This document shows positions 1-8,055 of a stretch of DNA of 64,000 nucleotides, piece by piece (position 1 is the first letter of the stretch; each line of letters begins with the position of its first letter). The stretch comes from Pseudomonas urmiensis (GTDB lineage: Bacteria > Pseudomonadota > Gammaproteobacteria > Pseudomonadales > Pseudomonadaceae). The notes under the pieces are model-generated. The model was not told where the DNA came from, did no database searches, and saw nothing but the letters and a program-made list of their open reading frames with translations. Made by a program: the position numbers and the translations under genes. The stretch covers positions 191,001-255,000 of the forward strand of contig NZ_JABWRE020000001.1 of NCBI RefSeq assembly GCF_014268815.2, read 5' to 3'.

Positions 1-1374
1 GCGGTGACCGCCTGTCCGACCGGGGTCGCCCATACCTTCATGGCTGCCGAGGCGTTGCAAAAGGCCGCGCAGCAACTGGGCTACCAGATCACTGTGGAAA
101 CCCAGGGCTCGGTCGGTGCGCGCAATCCACTGCCAGTAGCGGCGATTGCCGAGGCAGACGTAGTGTTGCTGGCCGCAGATATCGAAGTGCCGACGGCCCG
201 CTTTGCTGGCAAACGGATCTATCGCTGCGGCACTGGGATTGCCCTCAAGCAGGCGCAAGCGACGCTCGACAAGGCCTTGCTCGAAGGCAAGGTCGAGAGC
301 ACCGCCGATGCTGCCAGCGAGGCGTCGAAAAAAGCCGAGAAGGCCGGCGTCTACAAGCACCTGCTGACCGGTGTGTCATTCATGTTGCCGATGGTGGTGG
401 CAGGCGGTTTGTTGATCGCACTGTCCTACGTGTGGGGGATCAACGCCCACGAAGTGCCCGGCACCTTGCCCGCGGCATTGATGCAGATCGGTGGCGAAGC
501 GGCCTTCAAGTTGATGGTGCCGCTGCTGGCCGGCTATATCGCCTGGTCCATCGCTGACCGCCCAGGCCTGGCCCCCGGGATGATCGGCGGCATGCTTGCG
601 ACCCTGCTCGGCGCAGGCTTCATCGGCGGCATCGTCGCCGGTTTCCTGGCCGGCTACAGCGCCAAGGCGATCAGCCGTTGGGTACGCCTGCCCAGCAGCC
701 TGGATGCGCTCAAGCCGATCCTGATCATCCCGCTGTTGGCCAGCTTGTTCACGGGCCTGGTGATGATCTACGTGGTCGGCCAGCCGGTGGCAGCCATGCT
801 CGCTGCCCTGACCCAGTTCCTCGACACCATGGGTACGACCAACGCGATTCTGCTCGGGCTACTGCTCGGCGGGATGATGTGCGTGGACTTGGGCGGGCCG
901 ATCAACAAGGCCGCGTATGCCTTCTCGGTCGGCTTGCTATCGACCCACAGCTACGCGCCGATGGCGGCGACCATGGCCGCGGGCATGGTGCCGCCGATTG
1001 GCTTGGGCCTGGCCAGCTTGATCGCCCGCAGCAAGTTCGCCCAGAGTGAGCGCGAGGCGGGCAAGGCGGCGTTGGCGCTGGGGCTGTGCTTCATTTCCGA
1101 AGGGGCGATTCCGTTTGCCGCCAAAGACCCGCTGCGGGTGATTCCGGCAAGTATTGCCGGTGGTGCGCTGACCGGGGCGTTGTCGATGTATTTCGGCTGC
1201 AAGCTGATGGCGCCGCATGGTGGGCTGTTTGTGTTGTTGATCCCCAATGCGATCAACCATGCGCTGTTGTACCTGCTGGCGATCGTCGCTGGCAGCGTGT
1301 TGACGGCGGTGGTGTATGCGCTGATCAAGCGCAGTGAGCAGGTTGAATTGGCTGTGGCGCCGGTCAAGGGCTGA
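1..1374 (+). CDS. fruA: PTS fructose transporter subunit IIBC, 3' part
   Basis: The frame is open from base 1, so the 5' end of the gene lies outside the window. The protein imports fructose across the inner membrane and phosphorylates it, taking phosphate from the IIA/HPr component. The visible part begins inside a IIB domain at residues AVTACPTGVAHTF, where the Cys is the phosphorylated residue of fructose IIB domains. A linker near residue 100 leads into a hydrophobic IIC domain of about 330 residues with motifs such as GGPINKAAYAF and FISEGAIPFAAKDPLRV, both typical of FruA IIC. The length of the missing part cannot be seen; pseudomonad FruA proteins usually carry a second, degenerate IIB domain at the N terminus. 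fruB and fruK would be expected upstream. Confidence 0.95.
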   Translation, partial: AVTACPTGVAHTFMAAEALQKAAQQLGYQITVETQGSVGARNPLPVAAIAEADVVLLAADIEVPTARFAGKRIYRCGTGIALKQAQATLDKALLEGKVESTADAASEASKKAEKAGVYKHLLTGVSFMLPMVVAGGLLIALSYVWGINAHEVPGTLPAALMQIGGEAAFKLMVPLLAGYIAWSIADRPGLAPGMIGGMLATLLGAGFIGGIVAGFLAGYSAKAISRWVRLPSSLDALKPILIIPLLASLFTGLVMIYVVGQPVAAMLAALTQFLDTMGTTNAILLGLLLGGMMCVDLGGPINKAAYAFSVGLLSTHSYAPMAATMAAGMVPPIGLGLASLIARSKFAQSEREAGKAALALGLCFISEGAIPFAAKDPLRVIPASIAGGALTGALSMYFGCKLMAPHGGLFVLLIPNAINHALLYLLAIVAGSVLTAVVYALIKRSEQVELAVAPVKG

Positions 1375-1382
1375 ATGTGTTG

Positions 1383-1474
1383 GCGCCATCGCGGGGCAAG
1401 CCCGCTCCCACAGATACCGCGCTGCTCTTGCGGCTGGCGGTGACTCGTGGGAGCGGGCTTGCCCCGCGATGGCG
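1383..1474. repeat. REP pair (inverted, putida type)
   Basis: Two copies of the REP core lie in opposite orientation: ATCGCGGGGCAAGCCCGCTC from 1388 and the reverse form GAGCGGGCTTGCCCCGCGAT ending at 1470. About 35 bp separate them. The pair sits between the convergent ends of fruA and the DUF3820 gene and could fold into a long hairpin in RNA. Confidence 0.93.
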
Positions 1475-1490
1475 TCAGTACAGGCGCAGG

Positions 1491-1712
1491 TTAGCGTCCT
1501 TGCTTGCGCCGCAACGGCACCAGCAACTCACCCAGGCCGTTATGATCGATCTCATGCATCAGCGCCAATAGCGAGCCCAATTCCCCTGGCGGAAAACCCT
1601 TGCGCGCAAACCAGCCCAGGTAGTCGCCGGGCAGGTCGGCAATCAGTCGGCCCTGATACTTGCCAAAGGGCATGGTCCGGGTGACCAGCAGTTGCAGCGA
1701 TTCAGGTTTCAT
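1491..1712 (-). CDS. DUF3820 family protein
   Basis: A 73-residue protein starting MKPESLQLL. It contains the family pattern MPFGKYQGRLIADLP followed by YLGWFARKGFPPGELG and a C-terminal NGLGELLVPLRR. This is the DUF3820 family (also described as putative quorum-sensing-regulated virulence factor), small cytoplasmic proteins of unknown biochemical role. The frame stays open upstream to 1817, but those 35 codons do not look like the family, so the internal ATG at 1712 was chosen. It is convergent with fruA across a REP pair. Confidence 0.8.
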   Translation of the reverse strand: MKPESLQLLVTRTMPFGKYQGRLIADLPGDYLGWFARKGFPPGELGSLLALMHEIDHNGLGELLVPLRRKQGR

Positions 1713-1856
1713 CGTCACGCCTGTCGATAGCAAAGCGCCGACCATACTGCAATCTGCACGAGCGCCCAAGCGCAGATCATGCAGAAAGCCGATTGCATGC
1801 CTTCCTATCAACTTCATAACTAACTGATTTTATTGTCTTTATTGAAAACTAAAGGC

Positions 1857-1873
1857 TTGGCACGAAGGCTGCT
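1857..1873 (+). promoter_or_regulatory. sigma-54 (RpoN) promoter candidate
   Basis: TTGGCACGAAGGCTGCT matches the sigma-54 consensus TTGGCACG-N4-TTGCW with one mismatch. GG at 1859-1860 and GC at 1871-1872 are separated by exactly ten bases, as -24/-12 promoters require. It lies about 40 bp before the start codon of the DUF2383 gene at 1913. No enhancer-binding site was identified upstream. Confidence 0.65.
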
Positions 1874-1912
1874 CTGTATCTAGGGACTTCCATCTGCCAA
1901 GGAGTTTGAGTC

Positions 1913-2389
1913 ATGAGCAATCCAAACAAAGACGTGATCGACGTTCTCAACGACCTGATCGAATACAGCAAGGATGGCGAGAAGGGCTTCAAAACGTCCG
2001 CCGAAGACGTGAAGAACCCCGAGCTGAAGTCATTCTTCGTCCAGCGCGCCAGTGAGTGCTCCAGCGCTGCCGCCGAACTGCAGAGCGAAGTGCGTCGCCT
2101 GGGTGGCGATCCGGAAACCTCGACCAGCATCAGCGGTGATCTGCACCGGGGCTGGGTCAACCTCAAGTCGCTGGTGACCGGTAAGGATGAGGAAGCGGTG
2201 CTCAATGAGGTGGAGCGCGGCGAAGACCATGCGCTCAAAGCCTACAAGGAAGCCCGTGAGAAGCTGGTCAAGCTTGGCCGCAGCGTCAGCGATCCGACCT
2301 ATAGCCTGGTGGAGAAACAGCTGCAGGGTGTGCAGCGTAACCACGACCAGGTCAAAGCACTGCGTAACGCCGCGCGCGCTCGCTCTTAA
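1913..2389 (+). CDS. PA2169-family four-helix bundle protein (DUF2383)
   Basis: A 158-residue acidic helical protein, MSNPNKDVIDVLNDLIEYS at its start, without signal peptide or membrane segment. The pattern of an N-terminal ND-LIEYSKDGEKGFK helix and later GEDHALKAYKEA fits the ferritin-like DUF2383 family, which may bind metal or act in stress, but no member function is firmly known to me. AAGGAG at about 1899 is a good ribosome binding site. It stands behind a near-consensus sigma-54 promoter, which suggests regulated expression. Its stop codon overlaps the stop codon of the convergent diguanylate cyclase gene by three to four bases. Confidence 0.85.
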   Translation: MSNPNKDVIDVLNDLIEYSKDGEKGFKTSAEDVKNPELKSFFVQRASECSSAAAELQSEVRRLGGDPETSTSISGDLHRGWVNLKSLVTGKDEEAVLNEVERGEDHALKAYKEAREKLVKLGRSVSDPTYSLVEKQLQGVQRNHDQVKALRNAARARS

Positions 2390-3888
2390 TCGAGCGGCCC
2401 TGCTACCCGGTTACGGCCAGCAGCCTTGGCCCGGTACAGGGCTTCGTCCGCCGCACCCAGCAGCCTTGACAAGTCTTGCTGGGTGCCGGGGATGTACAGG
2501 CCGATGCCGATACTGACGGTTATTGGCAGGCTGTCCTCGCCAAATAGCGGCAGCGCTTGGACGTCGGCACGAATCCGTTCAGCCAGCATCAGTGCGCCAG
2601 CCAGTTCGGTCTCCGGCAGCACCACCTGAAATTCCTCTCCCCCATAGCGCGCTGCCAGGTCTGCCGGGCGGCGGATAGCGCGTTCGATGGTCTTGGCCAC
2701 TTCGCGCAAGGCATGATCGCCACCGGCATGGCCGTGGCGCTGGTTGAATGCCTTGAAGTGATCGATATCGACCATCAGGATCGCCAGTGGCCGGCGGTTG
2801 CGCTGCGCCCGTGCCCATTCCAGACGCAACACCTGATCCAGACGGCGGCGGTTGGCCAAGCCGGTGAGGCTGTCAGTCGCGGCCAGGGTGGCCAGGCTTT
2901 GCTCGGCATCATGCCGGCGACGTAGCTCGCGGCCCAGCAGCAGGGTCAGCCAGAGAATGCCTATGCACAGCACGCCGGTGGCCACGCTGACCACGATTGC
3001 CGTGCGCCGCCACGATTCGAAGACTTCATCGGAGGCGTGCGCGACCAGCACGATCAGTGGCAGGTCGGCAACCCTGGCGAAGGTGTACATGCGTTGCTTG
3101 TCAGACAAGGCTGACCTGGCGCTGAAGCTACCGCTGCGCTCATTGAGAATACGTTGGAAGTTGGCCCGCTTGCTGTAATCGGCACCGATCATAGGATCTT
3201 GCGGCCGGGATGGCTGGCGAGCCAATAACTGCCCCTGGGTGTTGAACAGGTTGATGCTGCTGTCCTTGCCAATGTCCAAGCGTTGGAACAGCTCGTTGAA
3301 GTAGGACAGGCGCAAGGCGCCTGCGGCCAGTCCGAGAAACTCACCCTGCGGGCCACTGATCCGTCGACTGAAGCTGATACACCAGTCCAGGTCGCCCAGC
3401 TTCGCCTTGAAAGGCGGGCCGACCAGCAGGCCCAAATTGGCGTTGTTCAAATGCGCCTGAAACACCCCGGTATCGGCGAAATTAGCCTTGCGCGGCAGCA
3501 TGCTGGTGGAGTCACCGACCACATTGCCTTGGGCGTCGAGCCACAGTACATCGCCGCGGCGACGATCGACGAAGGCTTCATTGAACAGCAGGCGTTGGCG
3601 CAATTGGTCGGGGACTTGTGGCAGCTCCTTGCGCCCGACCGCCCAGATCAGCCCTTGGAGCGACTGATCGTAGAGCTCGACATTGCGCAGGATATCGCTC
3701 TCGATCAGCTGGACGATGTTGCTCGATGAGCGAATCGCCGATTGCTCGACGCTGTCTCGCTCGCGCGCCAGCAGATAGCTGACGATGGCCACAATGGCGA
3801 GCACGGCGAGGCAACTGCCCAGATTGAGGATCAGTTCGGGGTGGGTCTTGTACAGGGCGGCGCGCGGTGATCGGGTGGGCAACGTCAT
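2386..3888 (-). CDS. Membrane-bound sensor diguanylate cyclase
   Basis: A 500-residue inner-membrane protein that makes cyclic di-GMP. A transmembrane segment at about 22-42 and another at about 296-318 bracket a periplasmic sensor region of about 250 residues (PDC/Cache-like; ligand unknown). A GGDEF domain fills residues 337-500 with the active-site motif GGEEF at 416-420. RPAD at 407-410, five residues before it, is an intact inhibitory I-site, so product inhibition is expected. No EAL domain is present. Its 3' end overlaps the end of the DUF2383 gene tail to tail. High cyclic di-GMP would be expected to favour adhesion, which may matter for the giant adhesin further along, though nothing in the sequence links them directly. 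Confidence 0.92.
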   Translation of the reverse strand: MTLPTRSPRAALYKTHPELILNLGSCLAVLAIVAIVSYLLARERDSVEQSAIRSSSNIVQLIESDILRNVELYDQSLQGLIWAVGRKELPQVPDQLRQRLLFNEAFVDRRRGDVLWLDAQGNVVGDSTSMLPRKANFADTGVFQAHLNNANLGLLVGPPFKAKLGDLDWCISFSRRISGPQGEFLGLAAGALRLSYFNELFQRLDIGKDSSINLFNTQGQLLARQPSRPQDPMIGADYSKRANFQRILNERSGSFSARSALSDKQRMYTFARVADLPLIVLVAHASDEVFESWRRTAIVVSVATGVLCIGILWLTLLLGRELRRRHDAEQSLATLAATDSLTGLANRRRLDQVLRLEWARAQRNRRPLAILMVDIDHFKAFNQRHGHAGGDHALREVAKTIERAIRRPADLAARYGGEEFQVVLPETELAGALMLAERIRADVQALPLFGEDSLPITVSIGIGLYIPGTQQDLSRLLGAADEALYRAKAAGRNRVAGPLD

Positions 3889-3967
3889 ACTCGCAACTGC
3901 ATAAGCCCCTCATGTCCTTGAGGGTAGGGCCATTAAGCGGCGGCGGTAGTTTAGGCAAGTGGATATT

Positions 3968-3997
3968 GTCGGACAAGATTTTATCTGGCTGTCCGAC
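3968..3997. repeat. 8-bp perfect inverted repeat upstream of the cyclase
   Basis: GTCGGACA at 3968-3975 is the exact reverse complement of TGTCCGAC at 3990-3997, with a 14-base AT-rich spacer. It lies 80-110 bp upstream of the diguanylate cyclase start and downstream of the porin gene. There is no T-run on either side, so a protein-binding site is as likely as a terminator. Confidence 0.5.
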
Positions 3998-4019
3998 GGA
4001 ATGAGGGGCAACTTCTCTT

Positions 4020-4088
4020 CGTCGCGGGCAAGCCCGCGCCCACGCTGCCCCTAGAATGGCTAGCGTGGGAGCGGGCTTGCCCCGCGAT
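4020..4088. repeat. REP pair (inverted, putida type)
   Basis: GTCGCGGGCAAGCCCGCGCC at 4021 faces GAGCGGGCTTGCCCCGCGAT ending at 4088. The pair ends only eight bases from the porin stop codon, so it would lie in the 3' untranslated end of the porin transcript. Confidence 0.92.
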
Positions 4089-4095
4089 TACAGGA

Positions 4096-5424
4096 TCAGA
4101 ATACGTTCAACGGATAATCGACGATCAGCCGAATCTCGTCATTGTCCTGCTCGGACGCATACGCCTGATTGGCCCGATGGCTGGCATAGCGCAGCAGCAC
4201 CGACAGATCCTTCAGGTTGCCTTCCTGGAACACATACTTCACGTCCAGGTCACGTTCCCAGTGGGTGGCGTGCTTGCCGGCCGGGTTGTAGTAGTCGTAG
4301 TAGGTGCGGTTCTGGTCAGCCTTGGTCAGGTCGGCCTCACCGCGCGAATACGACAGCGACGAGCTCAGGCCAGGAATGCCCAAACCTGCGAAGTCATAGT
4401 CGTACTGCAGCTTCCACGAACGCTCGTTCGGCGCGTTGAAGTCGGAGTACATCCGCGAGTTGTCCAGGTACACGCTGTCGCCCAGGTTGATGTAGTCGAA
4501 CGGGGTGTCGCCATTGACCCGCTGATAGGCGGCGGTGATGCTGTGGTAACCGGCATTGACCGTGAAGTGCAGGCTGAAGGTGTTGTTGTCGATGTCGCCC
4601 AGCAGCGCCTGGCCGGTGTCCTGGGTGTGATAGAAGTGCACACCAGGGTTGAGACTGACCAGGTCATTGACCACGTAGGTGTAGTCGAAGTCGACGTAGT
4701 ACTGGTTCCAGATGTCCTTCAGCTCGGCGGCATACAGGTTGGTGGTGATGTTCTCGGTGCCGCTCCACGATGCACCCGCCCAGCTCAGGTGATCGCTGTC
4801 GCGGTTGTCCTGCAGAGCACCGTAGTAGGTGTCGATACGCCGATGGCCGCTCTGGTTGTACGGTTTGGTGAAGCTCACCTGGCCGCCTTCGAGCAGCAGG
4901 CCGTCGACACTGGTGTTGGTCAGGCTGACGCCGCGGAAGGTCTGCGGCAGCATGCGCGTCTCACCGCCGGCAATCACCGGGTTGGTGAGGAACAGGTCAC
5001 CGGCCTTGAGCTCGGTGTCGAATGCCTTGAGCTTGACCGCCGCCCCAGCGGTGGAGAAAGAGTGCGGCGCGGCGCCCAGTTCGTCTTCGTTCTTGAAGTG
5101 CGAGGGCAGGATGCTGGTGCCAGCATGGCCGCCACCGCCATCGAGTTTCAAACCCAGCATGGCGTGGGCATCGAGGCCGAAGCCTACAGTGCCGGGGGTG
5201 TAACCGGACTCGAAGCGGGCGACGAAGCCCTGGCCCCATTCGCGGTTGTCACGCACGCCGGTGTTGAGGTTGTTGCGATTGAAGTAGGCGTTGCGAAAAT
5301 GCAGGTTCAGCGACGAGCCTTCGATAAAGCCTTCAGCCTTGGCTTGTTCGTCGGCCTGTGCCATGAGTGGCATCGTTGCGGTGAATGCAATGAACAGCGG
5401 GGTAAAACGGAACGCGGAAGTCAC
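4096..5424 (-). CDS. OprD-family outer-membrane porin
   Basis: A 442-residue outer-membrane channel for small nutrients such as basic amino acids or carboxylates; the substrate cannot be told from sequence. A GTG start at 5424 is preceded by GGAG at about 5433. The first 24 residues form a signal peptide ending AQA. The start of the mature protein ([21 protein letters not shown]) and the repeated D-R-x-Y / W-x-x-D-x-x-Y strand patterns are typical of the OprD (Occ) family. The last residue is Phe, as in BAM-folded barrels. It appears to be a single-gene unit, with REP elements downstream and its own upstream region of about 100 bp. Confidence 0.92.
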   Translation of the reverse strand: MTSAFRFTPLFIAFTATMPLMAQADEQAKAEGFIEGSSLNLHFRNAYFNRNNLNTGVRDNREWGQGFVARFESGYTPGTVGFGLDAHAMLGLKLDGGGGHAGTSILPSHFKNEDELGAAPHSFSTAGAAVKLKAFDTELKAGDLFLTNPVIAGGETRMLPQTFRGVSLTNTSVDGLLLEGGQVSFTKPYNQSGHRRIDTYYGALQDNRDSDHLSWAGASWSGTENITTNLYAAELKDIWNQYYVDFDYTYVVNDLVSLNPGVHFYHTQDTGQALLGDIDNNTFSLHFTVNAGYHSITAAYQRVNGDTPFDYINLGDSVYLDNSRMYSDFNAPNERSWKLQYDYDFAGLGIPGLSSSLSYSRGEADLTKADQNRTYYDYYNPAGKHATHWERDLDVKYVFQEGNLKDLSVLLRYASHRANQAYASEQDNDEIRLIVDYPLNVF

Positions 5425-5526
5425 CGGTAAGAGCTCCTTTGGTCTGACGGTGGGCAGTTTTTATTGTCGCAATTGCAAGTCTTCTTATTGATATACGTAA
5501 CAGTCAGGCTGAATTATTCGACACAT

Positions 5527-5555
5527 AAAAAAAGCCGCTGATTGGCAGCGGCTTT
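5527..5555 (-). terminator. Rho-independent terminator of the small secreted gene
   Basis: AAAGCCGCTG at 5531-5540 pairs with CAGCGGCTTT at 5546-5555 around a 5-base loop. On the minus strand the stem runs into a tract of seven T. It ends transcription of the gene at 5630-5854. Confidence 0.85.
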
Positions 5556-5629
5556 AAGAGGCTAACATATTGGCGCGCTGGGCGGCCATGCACTAGCCAA
5601 GGGAAAAAGGAGCGTTGGAACAGGATTGA

Positions 5630-5854
5630 TCAGCTATCGGCGTTGTCGTCGGTGACGACTTTGGAAGCGGTCTGCTGAGCGTCTTTGGCAGCGTCTTCCT
5701 GTTGCGCGGCATAGCTCTGGCGAGCTTCTTGATGAACCGCGGCAAGTTCTGCGTTTCGGGCGACGAAGGCCGGCGATTCTTCAGCCATGGCCAGGGGCGA
5801 CAACAACAGGGAAGACAGAACGAATACGCTGGCAACACCCATACTGTTGGACAT
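5630..5854 (-). CDS. Small secreted hypothetical protein
   Basis: A 74-residue product starting MSNSMGVASVFVLSS. The first 24 residues form a clear signal peptide ending LAMA, so the protein is probably exported to the periplasm. The mature 50 residues are Ala/Gln/Glu/Asp-rich and helical with no Cys. A ribosome binding site (AGAAGG) precedes the ATG at 5854, and a good terminator follows. I do not recognise a family with confidence. It lies downstream of the two-component genes on the same strand, but the 130-bp gap suggests its own promoter. Confidence 0.7.
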   Translation of the reverse strand: MSNSMGVASVFVLSSLLLSPLAMAEESPAFVARNAELAAVHQEARQSYAAQQEDAAKDAQQTASKVVTDDNADS

Positions 5855-5984
5855 TTGGAACAACCTTCTTGCGGGGCAAGTGATAATTAAGACAGGGGCT
5901 AAGTTAGTACCAATCACGCCGTGGAAACAGCGCAAAGATGGATAAGCACTATTGCGCAAAAGGTAAGGATATGTCGCGAACTCC

Positions 5985-7397
5985 TCAGTTCTGCGGCGCA
6001 AACCCGCGGACTTGAGCGCTCGGCAGACGAATACCGAAGGTGTTGGCGCCGGCTTCGCTGCGCACGAAGACACTGCCGCCGTGCATCAAGGCGATGGCTT
6101 TGACGATTGCCAGGCCCAAACCATGGTTGCCACTGCCGGTATTGGTGCGCGCAGCATCGACCCGGTAGAAGCGTTCGAACAACAGCGCCAGGTGCTCGTC
6201 GGCAATGGCGGGGCCAGGGTTGCTCACAGCGATGCTGACATGCTCTGGCCCCGCCTCGATGTGCACCGCGATGATTTGCTGGGGCGCGGTGTGCTGCACG
6301 GCATTGTTGAGCAGGTTGATCAGTGCCCGGCGCAGTTGGGCTTTCTCGATCGGCGCCAGCGCATCGCCGCTGACACTGACCTTCACCTGGGCGTCTTCGA
6401 GGATGTAGTCCAGGTAGTCGAGGGTGGTGGCGACTTCTTCGGCCAGTGACGCCTGGGTCAGCGCGGTGGCCTTGCTGCCCTGGTCGGCGCTGGCCAGAAA
6501 CAGCATGTCGTTGATGATGCTGCGCAGTCGTTCAAGCTCTTCAAGGTTCGATTGCAGGACCTCGAAGTAGTGTTCGGCGCTGCGTCCACGGGTCAGTGCC
6601 ACCTGGGTCTGGCCGATCAGGTTGGTCAGCGGCGAGCGCAGTTCGTGGGCGACATCGGCGTTGAACGCCTCCAGGCGCGAGTAGGCCAGGCTGACCCGGT
6701 CCAGCGCTGCGTTGAAGGCGCCAGCGAATTGCGCCAGCTCAGGTGCCAGGTCGTGGGTTTGCAGGCGTCCGTCCAGGCGCGGTGGGGCCAAGGCTTGCGC
6801 TTCATTGGACAGCGCCAGTAACGGTCGCAGGCCGATCCGCGCCACCCAGTAGCCGAGCACCGCGGCCAGCAGCACGCCGAGTACGGCCAGGCCCACGATG
6901 GCCACCAGCAGGCTGTGCTGGGCCTGCCAGAAGGTTTCGGTATCGATGCCGATCATGAAGCGCAGGGCTGGCCGCTCACCCAGGGCCGGCAGATCGCTGA
7001 CCAGCACTTTGTACGGATAGGGGCTGTCGGCCAGGCGCAGATCGCGCATGCCCTGCGCACCCTCGGCGAAGGCGCGGACCTGCTCGGTCGGCTTGCCATA
7101 CTCGTAGGCCGGATCGCTGCTCACCACCCAGAAGCGAATGCGCCGGTCTTCTTCGCTCAGCAGGTTGAGCTTGTTGTGAATCTTCACCCAGTGCTCGCGG
7201 GTGCCGAAGCGATTGAGGGTCGACTCCAGCACGCTGAAGCGCGCATCCAGCTCGGCCGCCGGGAGCATGTCCAGGCTGTGGTCGACCTGGCGGTACAGGG
7301 CAGTGCCGATCAGCAGGAACACGCCCATCGCCACCAGCAAAAACAGCGCCGCCAGGCGCAGGGCGATGGAGTTAGCCGGCACGGTTTTCCAGGACAT
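5985..7397 (-). CDS. Two-component sensor histidine kinase (CusS/CopS-like)
   Basis: A 470-residue membrane kinase. TM1 is at about 10-33, the periplasmic sensor at 34-160, TM2 at 162-184, then a HAMP linker. The H-box HELRSPLTNL puts the phosphorylated His at 251, followed by an N-box (NLLNNAVQHT) and the G-boxes GPAIADEH and GNHGLGLAIVK. The layout matches heavy-metal-type sensor kinases (CusS/CopS class). The ATG at 7397 was chosen because it leaves a 26-bp overlap with the response regulator gene, which implies translational coupling; upstream codons in this frame belong to that gene. It is last of a four-gene operon with an RND pump, and the inducing signal cannot be read from the sequence. 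Confidence 0.9.
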   Translation of the reverse strand: MSWKTVPANSIALRLAALFLLVAMGVFLLIGTALYRQVDHSLDMLPAAELDARFSVLESTLNRFGTREHWVKIHNKLNLLSEEDRRIRFWVVSSDPAYEYGKPTEQVRAFAEGAQGMRDLRLADSPYPYKVLVSDLPALGERPALRFMIGIDTETFWQAQHSLLVAIVGLAVLGVLLAAVLGYWVARIGLRPLLALSNEAQALAPPRLDGRLQTHDLAPELAQFAGAFNAALDRVSLAYSRLEAFNADVAHELRSPLTNLIGQTQVALTRGRSAEHYFEVLQSNLEELERLRSIINDMLFLASADQGSKATALTQASLAEEVATTLDYLDYILEDAQVKVSVSGDALAPIEKAQLRRALINLLNNAVQHTAPQQIIAVHIEAGPEHVSIAVSNPGPAIADEHLALLFERFYRVDAARTNTGSGNHGLGLAIVKAIALMHGGSVFVRSEAGANTFGIRLPSAQVRGFAPQN

Positions 7398-8046
7398 AGC
7401 CCATGCCTCGAATGGTATGCAGCAGCTTGTTGTCGAACGGCCCGTCGAGTTTGGCCCGTAGGCGTTTGATGGCCACTTCGACGACATTGGCGTCGCTGTC
7501 GAAATTGATGTCCCAGACCAGCTCGGCGATGGCGGTCTTGGAGAGGATTTCACCCTGGCGGCGGGCCAGCACGCTGAGCAGCGAGAACTCCTTGGCGGTC
7601 AGCTCCAGCCGCTGCCCGGCGCGGCTGGCCTTGCGACTGATCAGGTCGATCCACAAGTCGCCAACTTGCACCTGCAAGGGCTCATGGTTGCTGCTGCGGC
7701 GCGTCAGTGCTTGCAGGCGCGCGACCAGCTCAAGGAACGAAAACGGCTTGCCCAGGTAGTCGTCGGCGCCTTCGCGCAGGCCGTGGATGCGGTCTTCGAC
7801 GCGCTCGCGGGCGGTCAGCATGATCACCGGCGTCTGCTTGCGGGCACGCAATGCGCGCAGCACGCCGTAACCATCCAGGCCGGGCAGCATGACGTCGAGG
7901 ACGATCACCGCGTAGTCGCCTTCCAGGGCCAGGTGCAGGCCGTCGATGCCGTCACGGGCCAGGTCGACGGTAAAGCCCTGTTCGCTCAAGCCGCGATGCA
8001 GGTAGTCGGCGGTTTTCTCTTCGTCTTCGATGATCAGTACACGCAT
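7372..8046 (-). CDS. OmpR-family response regulator (CopR/CusR-like)
   Basis: A 224-residue DNA-binding regulator. The receiver domain has the acidic pair at IIEDEE, the phosphorylated Asp at 51 (VLDVMLPG) and the Lys of the GKPF motif. A winged-helix domain follows, with the pattern VVEVAIKRLRAKLD and TIRGMGYVLE at the end. It belongs to the heavy-metal response regulator group by sequence type. It starts 9 bp after the RND pump gene and overlaps the kinase gene, so pump and regulators are probably co-transcribed and autoregulated. Confidence 0.93.
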   Translation of the reverse strand: MRVLIIEDEEKTADYLHRGLSEQGFTVDLARDGIDGLHLALEGDYAVIVLDVMLPGLDGYGVLRALRARKQTPVIMLTARERVEDRIHGLREGADDYLGKPFSFLELVARLQALTRRSSNHEPLQVQVGDLWIDLISRKASRAGQRLELTAKEFSLLSVLARRQGEILSKTAIAELVWDINFDSDANVVEVAIKRLRAKLDGPFDNKLLHTIRGMGYVLENRAG

Positions 8047-8055
8047 GCTCTTGTC

